A stretch of 64,000 nt of DNA. It comes from Stomoxys calcitrans. Lineage: Eukaryota; Arthropoda; Insecta; Diptera; Muscidae. Shown here piece by piece: positions 10,471 through 21,755 of this stretch. Below the pieces are notes generated by a model that searched no databases, was not told the DNA's origin, and was given only the letters and a program-made list of their open reading frames with translations. Where the stretch lies: positions 152,949,378 through 153,013,377 of the forward strand of contig NC_081555.1 of the NCBI RefSeq assembly GCF_963082655.1, read 5' to 3'. Position 1 is the first letter of the stretch, and each line of letters begins with the position of its first letter. The position numbers were made by a program, and so were the translations under genes.

Positions 10471-11405
10471 AAAAACCAGTAAGGAAAGGCAAAAGTCGGG
10501 CGGTGCCGACTTTATAATACCCTACACCTATCCTAAAACACAAAAGGGGGGGCTACATCTAATTCTGAAACAAATTTGATGGACCTCGGCGGATATATGC
10601 AGGTAGACTATTAAAATTACTGTATCAAACTTCGAGCAAAGCAAATATGTTCAAAATGCAATAACTACGGTTGACAAATGACAACAAATTATCCAAAATC
10701 TGACGAACATGGTAGCTATATCTAAATCTGAACCGATTTCGACCAAACTTTATGAATATTGTGGAATTTGTCGAGAAAAACTTTGTACAAAATTTTGGGA
10801 AGATTGGTCAATAAATGAGCTTGCAGTGCGTCTAGGAGTGAAAATCGGGCGATATATGTCTATGAGAGCTATATCTAAATCTGAACCGATTTCTATGAAA
10901 TTTATCAGTAATATCGAGAGTCATAAGAAAATCCTTCCTGTCGAGTTTTGAGAGAATCGGTTAACAAATTACCATTTTATTGCTGTATTATTGCAAATCG
11001 GACGAACATATATATGGGAGCTATATCCAAACCTGAACCGATTTCTATGAAATTCACCAGCAATATTGGGAGTCACCAAAAAATCCCTCCTGTCAAATAG
11101 CGAGAGAATCGGTTAACAAATCACCATTTCATTGCAGTATTACTGCAAATCGGATGAACATATACATGGGAGCTATATCCAAATCTGAACCGATTTCTAT
11201 GATTTCAAGACTTCTACCATGTTCACCATTCATTTATGGTCCGAATCGGACTATAACTTGATATAGCTCCAATAGCATAATAGTTTTTATTCAGTACTCT
11301 TTGTTTGCCTAAAAAGAGATACCGCGCATAGAACTCGACAAATGCGATCCATGGTAGAGGGTATATAAGATTCGACCCGGACGAACTAAGCACGCTCTTA
11401 CTTGT
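10471..11405. mobile_element. HINE composite with 3'-type termini at both ends (C left, A right)
   Basis: The left end carries the family-C hairpin (AAAGTCGGGCGGTGCCGACT, inverted) and the right end the family-A hairpin and tail (GATTCGACCCGGACGAAC then CTCTTACTTGTTT). Between them are family-C repeat units with 'GAGCTATATCCAAATCTGAA' and 'GAGAATCGGTTAACAAATCA' (near 10930-11130). Both ends are therefore 3' ends facing outward, unlike a normal copy. The right end joins directly to a Helitron-H 5' region. Confidence 0.6.
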
Positions 11406-11522
11406 TTGTTTTTTTGTTTGTGTGTTCCTTAAAGACTCAGAAACCACTGAACCGATTTTCTTGTAATTTTCACAAGATTGTTCATAATGATCCCGTGGTG
11501 AAAATAGGGTACTACATTTTTT

Positions 11523-11676
11523 CACAAAATTTCGCTTAAATCGCGCCACTCATATGCGTTTCTGAATATTAGGCTAAGGGGGAGGGTCCACCCCCCTAGG
11601 CTAAGGGGGAGGGTCCACTTCCTAGCCTAATATTCAGAAACGAATATGAGTGGCGCGATTTAAGCGAAATTTTGTG
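11523..11676. repeat. 53-bp near-perfect inverted repeat
   Basis: Arms 11523-11575 and 11624-11676 are reverse complements with one mismatch, separated by 48 bp that itself holds two direct copies of AGGCTAAGGGGGAGGGTCCA. The right arm is the orientation found in other Helitron-H copies; the left arm is an inverted duplicate. Confidence 0.9.
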
Positions 11677-12946
11677 TGCTCTCTTATTGTAACCTACAAA
11701 CTAAAATTTGGTATTCAAATTGCGGATGGGGTACCTAGGGGGGCCTCCCCACTCTAAAACCTACCAAACATATACTTAGACCAATCACGACAATATGGGA
11801 ATCAAATTAAAGGTATTTAGGATAAGAAAACGAATCTGATATCCAATTGTCGCACCAAGTGTTAGGATGACCACCCCAACCCCTAAAACACCCCTAAATC
11901 GGACATATTAACCGACCGTGGCAAAATGGGACTCAAATGAAAGTTATTTGCGAGCAAAATACGAATCTAGTATCCAAATGTGGGACCAAGATTCTGGGCG
12001 TCCACCTCTTCCCCATAACACCCCCCAAAATGGACTTATTTACTGATCATGGGAAAATGGGGCTTAAATAAAAGTTATTTGAGTTTAGAATACGAATCTG
12101 ATATCCAGATGTGGGGCCAAGTGTTTGGCGGCCGCCTCTCCCCAAAAACATCCCCAAATTGGACAAATTTACGACCATACCAATATGGGACTCAAATGAA
12201 AGATCTTTGGAAGTGAAGCACGAATCTGATATCGATGTTTGGGAAAAGTGTCTATGAGGCCACCCCACCCCCATAACACCACCCAAATAGGAAGTATTTG
12301 CTGACCATTACAATATGGGTCTTAAAAAAGAGGTATTTTAGAGCAGAACACGAATGCGATATATATTTTCAAAGCCAAGTCACTGAGTGGCCGCCCCATC
12401 CACCAAAACACACCCCAAACCGAACATGTTTGCCGACTTTGGAAATATGGGGCTCAAATTAAAGGTATTCGGATGTAGACCACGTATCCGATATCAAGAT
12501 TAGAGACAAACTCTCTAGGGGGCGTCCCACTACTATAAAAACCCCCAAATAGGACGTATTTGCTCACCAAGATTATTTGGATCTTAAAGAGAGTGGAACG
12601 AAATATTTATAGTTTTTAGGGCCAATACCCCAAATTCGAAATATTTGCTGACTTTTGCAATAAGGAGTTTAAATGAGATTAGACAACGAATTTGATATCC
12701 AGTTACGAGGACTAAGTGTTTGGGGAGCCACCCCACTCCCCAAAAAACACCCCCAAATCGGAAATATTTACCAACCTTGCCAATGTGGGGCTCAAATGAA
12801 AGGTTTTGGGGAGTAGAGTACGAAGCTGAGATATATTTTCCGAGAAAGTCACTGAATGGCCACCTCATGTTTGGCGACTATGGGACGCAAATGAAAGGTA
12901 TGTTGGAGTAGACCACGAATCTAATTTCAACATTCAGGACCAACTG

Positions 12947-13468
12947 TCTAGGGGACGTCCCATCCCCATAAAAACCCCCAATTAGGACGTATTTGCTCAC
13001 CATGGCAATTCGGGTCTTAAAAAAAGTGGAGCAATAAGGGGTTTAAATGAAAGGTATTTGAAATTAGAAAATGAATTTGATATCCAGCTTTGAGTCCAAC
13101 GGCAATATGGGGACCAACCGTCTAGGGGACGTCCCACCCCCATAAAAACCCCCAAATAGGAGGTATTTGCTCACCATGGCAAGTCGGGTCTTAAAAAAAG
13201 TGGAGCAATAAGGGGTTTAAATGAAAAGTAATTAAAATTTGAAAATGAATTTGATATCCAGCTTTGAGTCCAATGGCAATATGGGGACCAACTGTCTAGG
13301 GGACGTCCCACCCCCATAAAATCCCCCAAATAGGACGTATTTGCTCACCATGGCATGTCGGGTCTTAAAAAAAGTGGAGCAATAAGGTGTTTAAATGAAA
13401 GATATCTGAGATTAGAAAAGGAATTTGATATCCAGCTTTGAGTCCAATGGCAATATGGGGCTCAAATA
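12947..13468 (+). repeat. 174-bp tandem triplication
   Basis: The motif TCTAGGGGACGTCCCA recurs at 12947, 13121 and 13295, exactly 174 bp apart each time, with GTCGGGTCTTAAAAAAAGTG in step. The unit is larger than the 131-bp element repeat, so it is a secondary amplification inside the Helitron. Confidence 0.85.
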
Positions 13469-14456
13469 AATAACATTTGAGAGTAGACCACGATGCGGAT
13501 ATAATTTCCCAAAAAACACCTAAATCGGTCATATTTACCGACCAGGCCAATGTGAGGGGCTCAAATGAGAAGTATTGGGGAGTAGAGCACGATTGCAAAT
13601 GGGCCCTATGGGTCCAAATTTGGATAAAGCTCCCATATAAACCCATTTCGTGACCAATTTTCTGGGGGTTTACCCCTCTCCCAAAAACACCCCACAAACT
13701 GCCGTTTTTTTACTGACCATCGTAATATGGGGCTCAAGTAAAGGTATTTTGGGAGTAGAATACGAATCTGATATCCAAATATGGGACCATGTACAAATTC
13801 CCCAGAAGTTTAAAATTTACCGACCAAATGAAGGTATTTGAGATTAGAAAACGAATGTGATAACCAATTTTGGGGCCAAGTGGTTGGGGTACGCCTCACC
13901 CCATAAACTTCCATCTAACCAATGCCAATATGGGGTTAAAATAAATGGTATATGAGAGAAGAGTACAATGCGGATCTTTCTTCAGGGCCTTGTGTCTGGG
14001 GGCCAACTCACACCGCAAAACAACCATAAATCGGGTATTTACGGGTCAAGGCAATATGGGACTCAAATGAAAGGTATTTGGGAGTTGATCACGAAATGTA
14101 TACCCAATTTCGGGACCACGTTTCTGGGGTTCACTCCACCCCATAAACCCACCAACCGCCACCCTGGGAGCCTTCTTACTCCCATAAATCCCCATGAGAA
14201 TATCGGGGTCAAATAAAGTCTCTTAAGAATGGGGTACGTTTGACATACAAACTCAAATGACCCTAAATCCTTTGAGCGCATGCCTAAATCAGTAAAGATC
14301 ATATGGGAGTCGGATAAAGGCATCAAGCGATACACTATTTTCGTAGCATTGTATTTTACTAAAAGCTCTTTAATTGTCGAAAATAAATATTCCAAGGAAA
14401 ATTTTGTTCCATATAAAGTAAAAGCAGGCTCAGCGGAGCAGGCCCGGTTCAGCTAG

Positions 14457-15815
14457 TGAATCATAAAGCCACCGTCCTTCAGTGATAGCTATTTTCGCCT
14501 TAAAATATTTCCCAAAGCTTACTTTCAACTATCATTTATTTCAATTGTTTTAATTTCAGCCTATTCAGCTTGGCATATTCGATTTATTTTCAAAGCCTTT
14601 ACGTATTTTAAAAGTTTCGAAATATTCTCTTCTCTTTAAAACTCATGCATGTATGCCAACATCCCCTCTATATCATTCCATGCCATAGCAATAAAAGACA
14701 AGCAACGTTAACTTGTCAAAAAAGTGGCGAGAAAAGAATGATGGCCCAATGAAATTGAGTCACAAAACTTCTCGTCCCCACCCCCAACTAAATGAACTGA
14801 ACAAAACTGACTCTGGCTGACTGACTGACACAAGAGCAACTCTTTGCTTAAACGGACATGCCTAAGGATGAGGCGTCGTCGTCGTCGTCGTCGTCGCCGC
14901 CGTCGTCATTGTAGTCTCTTAGTTCCTCTTGCCTCTTTTAGATGTGGCATTGTAGATGGCAGCACATACAATGTGCCCTTAACGAATGGAGCATTTAAGC
15001 ATTTATTAATTAAAGTTTTTCTTTAGCAAAACCCAAACTACAAATCAAAAGAGAGGGCAAAGCGACGAACTTGTTTCCAAACAACTTTGGCCATAAAATT
15101 CCAAAAAACAACAACAACAGCGGCAACAACAAACTCGTTTACACTCTGCAGCCACAATAACATGGTCATGACCAACAATCCAAACAAGAAGAGCATGCAG
15201 CCAACCCAACCATCAAGGGCCAAAGGAATAAAATGGTGATGAATTGGGGTTTTTAAAATAATCAACAATGTTGCATATTTTACGGCGTTGAGGAATTGTA
15301 AGAAAAAGTTGTAAAACTGAAATTAAGTTTGCTCGGCTCGCAGCTCATCGTTTACTTTATTCTGTGGGAGTGTGTGTATGTGTGTGTGTGTGTGGCAAAT
15401 GAATTGCACTCTGCAGAATTGGAGTAATGTTGAAGTTAGTAGCCTCTTAAAATCTGGTAAATATGCTGCTTGCGAATAGATTTTAGGATTTTTGCATTGA
15501 TTTAAAGTTTAGAGGGCTTATTTAAAGACTATTTTATGGACTAAATAAAAAAAAAAATAATTATAAGAATTTTTTTCTTTTAACCAGCTTGCTGCAAAAT
15601 TTTCAATAAAAATCAAATTTTCAAAGAATATGAAATATCGATTGATTGGCAATAAAACTTTTCCATGACCTATAGTTTCTTTGTGGCATTCGCCATAGAT
15701 TATGATTTCGTTAAACCTGTTGTCCACCCAAAAATTGACCCTTAGGGGGTTCAACCTTCCCCGTTTCTCTGAGTTCACTAAAGGCTGTTACTAAAAACTT
15801 TCTTTTATCTCCATA
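14457..15815. other. Unique spacer with two microsatellites
   Basis: A (CGT)n tract lies at 14873-14907 and a (TG)n tract near 15370-15394. The arginine-rich ORF over the CGT tract is a repeat artefact. No gene recognised. Confidence 0.5.
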
Positions 15816-17007
15816 CTAGCTGAACAGGGCCAGCTCCGTTGCGACTTCTTTTACTTTATATGGAACACAATTATCCTTTGAATATTTATTCGGCAATTAA
15901 ACAGCTCTCTAACAGTACAACATTTTAAATGCCTTTGTCTGAATCCCATATGATTTTTATAAGTCTATGAATTCGCTCGAAGGGTTAAGGGTCGTTAAAG
16001 TTTGGATGTTAGATGTACTCCATTCTTAAAAGACTTTATATGAGCCTGATATTCTCATGGGGATTCTGTGAGAGGGAATGCCCCCACGGTGGCAATTGGT
16101 GGGTTTAGGGAGTGGTATGGATCCCCAGAAGCGTGCTCCCGAAAGTGGGTATGAATTTCGTGCTCTACACCCAAATACATTTCATTTCAGTCCCATATTG
16201 CCCCCACGGTGATAATTGGCCCCACGGTGGTAATTGGGACCAGAAGCGTGGTCCCAAAAGTGGGTATGAATTTCGTGCTCTACACCCAAATACCTTTCAT
16301 TTCAGCCCTATATTGGCATGATCGGCCAACATGTTTATCCGATTTAGGGGTGTTTTGGGGGGGGTGAGATGGTCCCCCAAACATTTAGCTCTGAAAAAAA
16401 ATGTCAGCATCGTGCTCTACTTTCAAATGACAATTATTTAAACCCCATATTGCCATTGGTTTAAAGGGAGTTTATGTGATGGGACGCCTCACCAAACACT
16501 TGGCCTAAAAATTGGTTTTCAAATACGTTTTCTAATCTCAAATACCTTTCATGGTCAGTCAACTCTTTGGGAGATGTTTTGAGGAAGGGGCGGTGCCCCA
16601 AATACATAGTCCCACATTTGGATATCAGATGGTCAGTGAATAGTAGCAGTTTTGGGAAAGGGGTAGACCCCCAGAAATTTGATCCAAAAAGTGGGTATCA
16701 ATTTCGAGCTCTCCTCCCTAATACCTGTCATTTAAGCCCCACATTGACATGGTAGGCAAATATGTTCGAGTTAGGGGAGTGGGGTGGTCCCACAAACGCT
16801 TAGCTCTGAAAATATATCAGCATAGTGTTTTACTCTCGAATATCATTTATTTGAACCCCATTGGCCTCAATATAAGATATCAAATTCGTTTTCTAGTCTC
16901 AAATACCTTTCATTTAAATCCTTATTAGAAAAGTCAACAAATATGTAGGGTTTGGGGTATGGCTCTTAAAAACTATCAATGTCGGGCTCCTCTCTCTTTA
17001 AAATCTA

Positions 17008-17242
17008 TGGTTGCCCAAAAAGTAATTGCGGATTTTTTAAAAGAAAGCAAATGCATTTTTAATAAAACTTAGAATGAACTTTAATCAAATATACTTTTTT
17101 TACACTTTTTTCCTAAAGCAAGCTAAAAGTAACAGCTGATAACTGACAGAAGAAAGAATGCAGTTACAGAGTCACAAGCTGTGAAAAAATTTGTCAACGC
17201 CGACTATATGAAAAATCCGCAATTACTTTTTGGGCAACCCAA
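17008..17242 (-). mobile_element. MITE-M copy 3
   Basis: TA-flanked (17006-17007, 17243-17244). The left terminus has lost two bases (TGGTTGCCC) and the right is complete. Inserted in Helitron-H. Confidence 0.9.
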
Positions 17243-17978
17243 TATATTGTCATTGTGAGCAAATACGTCCTACTTGGGGTCTGTTATTGGGGTGGAATGT
17301 TCCCGAGTTTTGATATCAGATTCGTGATCTTCTCCCAAATACCTCTAATTTGAGCCCCATATTGCAATGGTCGCTAAATATGTCCTGTTTGGGAGGTGTT
17401 TTGGGTGATGGGGCGGCCACTCAGTGACTTGGCCCTGAAAATATGTATCAGAGTCTATTGCAATGGTCAACAAATACGCCCTTTTTTGGTGGTGTTATGG
17501 GTGTTAGGTGACCCTGTAGACACTTTTTCCTGAATATTAATATCAGATTTGTGCTTTACTCCCAAAGACCTTTCATTTGAGCCCCATATTGCTATTGACG
17601 TAAATTTGTCCCCTTTGGAGGAGGTTTTTGAGGAGAGGGTGCCCCCAAACACTTGGTCCCATATTTGGATATCAGATTCCAATTCTACACTCAAATACCT
17701 TTTATTTAAGACCCATATTTCCATGGTCACTAAATAAGTCCTGTTTGGGGGTGCTAGGGGACCCCTAGCAACGTGGTCCCACATTTGGATATCACAATCG
17801 AATTCTACTCGCAAATACCTTTCAGTCGAGTCCCATATTGCTATGGGCGGTACATATGTCTAATTTAGGAGTGTTTGGGGTGGTACCCCAAGCACTTCGT
17901 CCGACAATTGGATACCAGATATGTTTTCTAATCTTAAATGCCTTTCATTTGAGACCCATATTGTCGAAATTGGTCTAT

Positions 17979-19209
17979 TGGGTTAGGGTTAGGTTAGATC
18001 GAAAAGAGGGTGCAGATATTAATCCGCCCCATGCCACTATGGACATACACCTTAGCCAGTAATCGGCTTGTTGTGCGCTCTAAAAACTACAAAATAACCT
18101 CTAAAAAGAAAATTTTAAGTTAGGAATTCCGTGCTACTTACAAGATCCTTGAATGTTTTCAATACCACACCCCAAAGTTGGTTCATGTCTGTCATGTCGG
18201 TATCTGTTGGACGCAAAAGCCGGAAAATGATATAGGAAATGCTCCAGCGTCTCATCATCTTCCTCGCATGCCCTACACATGCTATCACTTGCCGCACCGA
18301 TTTTACTTAAGTGAGCTCGTAGTCCTATGTGTCCCGTTATGATACCAATAGCCATACTGACCCCCTTCTACTGGTAATAGCCTCGTCTTTTCACGATCTG
18401 GATCCCCCCATAGGATTTTCCCCATCCTACCGACCGTTTCGCTGTTCCACAATGTTGCATGCGCATTCGTCGCCCACTCCCTTGACACGGACTTCGGGTT
18501 AACCAAGTTTATTGACGGCAGTCCTCTGGCCTTCATCGCCCAATCGTCTGCCCTTTCATTTCCCCTTACTCCGTTATGGCCCGGCACCCAAACGATGAGG
18601 ATTTTGCCATCCTCAGAGTAGGCGTTAATCTCCTTTATACACAGAAAGACTTTTCGTGACCTTACCGTCCTAGTTGTTATTGCCCTTATTACAATTTTAC
18701 TGTCCGTATAGTTGCTCACACTCGTCGTCCTCACGTTAGCACCACACCACTTCACGCATTCCATGATGGCTCGGATCTCCATCTGCAGCACCATATTATG
18801 GTCTGGCAATCTAAAACAGATCTCAGTCTCTGTATTCTCAATGTAAACACCCCAGGCCCACTCTGTCCTCTAGCTTTGATCCATTCGTGTAACATGATCT
18901 ACCAGATGGCAATACTAGGGTTCCGTCAATTCAAGACTGTGCCGATGGCAGCAGTGTGTCGCACACGACTTCATGGTTCAACTCAGGTATCCGATCGGAA
19001 AACTCTTCCCTTCCTTCCAGGTTTCCTATCGTCGCCTCGATTATATTGCGATGGTATGAGCTACTCCCATCCCCCCATCGCCTTAAGTCTCATAGCCGCA
19101 GTGGCTGTGGCCTCACACTTAGTCTGTATGTCAATGGGTCGGATATCTAGAATAGTCTCCAGTGCCCTTGTGGACGTGGTCCTTATCGCTCCGCCTATGC
19201 CAAGACAAC
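17979..19209 (-). mobile_element. LINE-R, 5'-truncated copy with 10-bp target duplication
   Basis: Bounded by ATTGGTCTAT at 17969-17978 and again at 19210-19219; joining the flanks restores continuous Helitron-H sequence. On the minus strand the element ends in a short repeat of CCTAA (GATCTAACCTAACCCTAACC near 17981-18000). It begins inside pol at 19209. Variable target duplication and 5' truncation are hallmarks of target-primed reverse transcription. Confidence 0.88.
18130..19180 (-). pseudogene. LINE-R pol C-terminus: RNase H plus zinc-knuckle-like tail
   Basis: The longest intact stretch (18303-18809) reads MEIRAIMECVKWCGANVRTT, then NYTDSKIVIRAITTRT with the TDS acid present, then IVWVPGHNGVRGNERADDWA, the C-terminal RNase H signature. 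Upstream, in another frame, CYTNGSK again shows Asn at the first catalytic position. Downstream, after a frameshift, GIITGHIGLRAHLSKIG and MCRACEEDDETLEHFL form a C-x2-C...H cluster common at LINE pol C-termini. Several frameshifts make it non-functional. Confidence 0.75.
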
Positions 19210-19665
19210 ATTGGTCTATATATATATTCTTATTACGCCTTCGAAAATTTGGTTACCAAATTTTTATTTTTAGGTTACTATAAGAGATCACCTCAAATTT
19301 CGTTTGAATCACACCACCCATCTCCGAGATCGTGCGTTTCCGAAAATTAGGGCAAGGGGGAGGGTCCGCCCCCCTTCAGATATCAAATAATGTTGTACAT
19401 TTTTTCCACCACGGAATAATTATGCACCATCTGTGAAAATTTCAAGAAAGTCGGTTCAGCCATTTTTGAGTCTATGAGGAACACACAAACAAACAAACAC
19501 ACAAACATAAATACAAACAAACAAACCGACAAACAAACACAAATTCATTTTTATATATAAGAAGATGCCGGCGCAACTAAAGTTAACGCGTTTGTTATTT
19601 GTTTAAAGCTTGCCTTTGAATTGCATATCACTCTGCGACCTATTTCTCATTTCTAATTCAATTTA

Positions 19666-19900
19666 TGGGTTGCCCAAAAAGTAATTGCGGATTTTTTAAA
19701 AGAAAGTAAATGCATTTTTAATAAAACTTAGAATGAAATTTAATCAAATAAACTTTTTTACACTTTTTTTCTAAAGCAAGCTAAAAGTAACAGCCGATAA
19801 CTGACAGAAGAAAGAATGCAATCTCAGAGTCACAAGCTGTAAAAAAATTTGTCAACGCCGACTATATGAAAAATTTGCAATTACTTTTTGGGCAACCCAA
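19666..19900 (-). mobile_element. MITE-M copy 4
   Basis: TA at 19664-19665 and 19901-19902. Termini ATGGGTTGCCC and GGGCAACCCAA. Located 100 bp beyond the Helitron-H 5' end. Confidence 0.9.
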
Positions 19901-20401
19901 TAATTTGAATATTGATATTTTTTTTCAAGGTTCAAAAACTCGAGCCCTGTTATGTACGCTCGTAAATGGCTGACACATAAGAGATATAAACAGTAATGCC
20001 TATAGAAATTGGATTAAACACTTGTGTTTACCCACATGTCTTCAAATGGAAATAATTAGTTTTATCTGTATTTCAATACCTATCATTACACTAGCATACA
20101 ACAATTTTGAGTTGGTACAACATTTCTAAAATTATATTGGGAAGACAAAAAAAGGCAGAGAATGTGCTTAACAGACCGAGAATGTCACAAGCATGCCACA
20201 AAATAATCAATCGCTAGGAAATTTTGAACATTTTTGATATCTTTGCATAGTATGGTCAAGATCATCCATATTTGACTGGAGGTGTCATGACGTTTAAGCC
20301 CATAAAGAATCTATATATCTACCGATCCATCGATCTACCGAATAATCTTCTTGGGTTTAAAAATATCACCGGATTTCGAGGAAATTTGGATATGATATAA
20401 C
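19901..20401. other. Spacer, decayed HINE 5' end likely
   Basis: The last 150 bp before the GTCY tract keep a weak (TA)n-like stretch, but no clean HINE start is visible. No gene. Confidence 0.4.
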
Positions 20402-21611
20402 CATGCTGGTCCGTCCGTCCATCCGTCCGTCCGTCTGTCTGTCCGTCCGTCCGTCCGTCTGTCGAAATCATGCTAACTTCCGAAGGAGTAAAGCTAGCCG
20501 CTTGAAATTTTGCACAAATACTTCTTATTAGTGTAGGTCAGTGGGTATTGTAAATGGACCATATCGGTCTATATTTTGATATAGCTGCCATATAAACCGA
20601 TCTTGGGTCTTGACTTCTTGAGCCTCTAGAGTGCGCAATTCTTATCCGATTGGAGTGAAATTTTGCACGAAGTGCTTTGTTATGATATCCAACAACTGTG
20701 CCAAGTATGGTTTAAATCGGTCCATAACCTGATATAGCTGCCATATAAACCGATCTTGGGTCTTGACTTCTTGAGCTTCTAGAGGGCGCAATTCTTATCC
20801 GATTGGAATGAAATTTTGCACGACGTGTTTTGTTATTATGTCCAACAACTGTGCCAAGTATGGTTTAAATCGGTCTATAACCTGATGTAGCTCTCATATA
20901 AACCGATCTTGGGTCTTGACTTCTTGAGCCTCTATTGGGCGCAATTCTTATCCGATTGGAATGAAATTTTGCACGACGTGTTTTGTTATGGTATCCAGAA
21001 ACTGTGTCAAGTATGGATTAAATCGGTCCATAACCTGATATAGCTGTCATATAAACAGTTCTGTGGACTTGACTTCTTGAGCTTCTAGGGGGCGCAATTC
21101 CTATCCGAATTGGTTGAAATTTTGCATGACCTATTTTATTCTTACTTTCAACAACTGTGTCAAATAAGGTTCAAATGGATTCATAACCTGATATAGCTGT
21201 CATATAAACCGATCTGGGATCTTGACTTCTTGAGCCTCTAGAGGTCGCAATTATTATCCGATTTGCCTGAAATTTTGTGCGACAGATCCTCTCATGACCA
21301 TAAATATACGTGTTTATTAAGGTCTGTATCGGTCTATAGCCCGATACAGCTCCCATATAAATCGATCTCTCTAGTTTACTTCTTGAGCCCCCAAAGGGCG
21401 GAATATTAATTGGCTGACATTTTACACAGGTCCCCAACATATAATTTTATTGTGGTCCAAACCGGACCATATCTTGATATCACTCTCATAGCAGAGCAAA
21501 TCTTTTCTTATATCCTTTCTTGCCTTAGGAGAGATGCCGGGAAAAGAACTCGACAAATGCGATCCATGGTAGAGGGTATATAAGATTCGGCCCGGGCGAA
21601 CTTACTTGTTT
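20402..21611 (+). mobile_element. HINE-A element, GTCY tract to 3' end
   Basis: GTCY tetramers at 20408-20461 are followed by CGAAGGAGTAAAGCTAGCCG. Five to six 153-bp units (TATAGCTGCCATATAAACCG, TTGACTTCTTGAGC) then lead to the 3' region: GATCCATGGTAGAGGGTATA (subterminal inverted repeat), the imperfect hairpin TTCGGCCCGGGCGAA, and CTTACTTGTT. Its 3' end lies 145 bp upstream of the SDR start codon. Confidence 0.8.
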
Positions 21612-21718
21612 TAATTACTTTGTGTATTGTTTTGATATTTTCAATATTTGCTAGAATGTTTAAACACTTATTTAACTTAAAAAAAACATTTCAAGAATTT
21701 TGTTTTTCATAGAGCTTC

Positions 21719-21755
21719 ACCACAGTTAGACGACAAGCACCAACGCTGAGTGACA
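21719..21755 (+). promoter_or_regulatory. Possible initiator and short 5' UTR of the SDR gene
   Basis: ACAGTT at 21722-21727 differs by one base from the Drosophila initiator TCAGTT. If transcription starts at A21724 the 5' UTR is 32 nt and the start-codon context is GACAATGG. No TATA box is seen at the usual distance and no convincing DPE, so this is only a weak proposal. Confidence 0.2.

Larger units (their letters stand above)
11400..14456 (+). mobile_element. Helitron-H element, long copy with 3' end
   Basis: Starts in the TTTGTTTG-rich 5' region and runs through many 130-bp-class units marked by CAATATGGGACTCAAATGAA variants and CC-rich spacers. It ends CCCGGTTCAGCTAG at 14456 with T following, a Helitron-type CTRR-T end. 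The GGCCCGG just upstream forms the short dyad expected near a Helitron 3' end. Contains a 53-bp inverted duplication (11523-11676) and a 174-bp triplication (12947-13468). No helicase is encoded. Confidence 0.7.
15816..19565 (-). mobile_element. Helitron-H element with both ends, two nested insertions
   Basis: On the minus strand it begins TCTTCTTATATATAAAAATG at 19565, preceded by A, and ends GTTCAGCTAG at 15816, followed by T: the A|TC...CTRR|T signature of Helitrons. The interior has the T/G-rich 5' block (about 19450-19560) and diverged tandem units. The 3' 240 bp aligns by eye with 14220-14456. A LINE-R (17979-19209) and a MITE-M (17008-17242) are inserted; without them and the target duplication the element is about 2.27 kb. 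No Rep/helicase ORF. Confidence 0.8.

Noticed and set aside
14844..15026. Arg-run small protein
   Set aside because: The run is a (CGT)n trinucleotide repeat; no conserved motif on either side.
18303..18809. 168-aa ORF as a host RNase H gene
   Set aside because: It lies within a 5'-truncated LINE-R bounded by a 10-bp target duplication and has frameshifts on both sides.
21750..21755. GTG start two codons before the SDR ATG
   Set aside because: Non-ATG initiation is rare in flies; ATG 21756 has a good context and matches the family N-terminus MERW.
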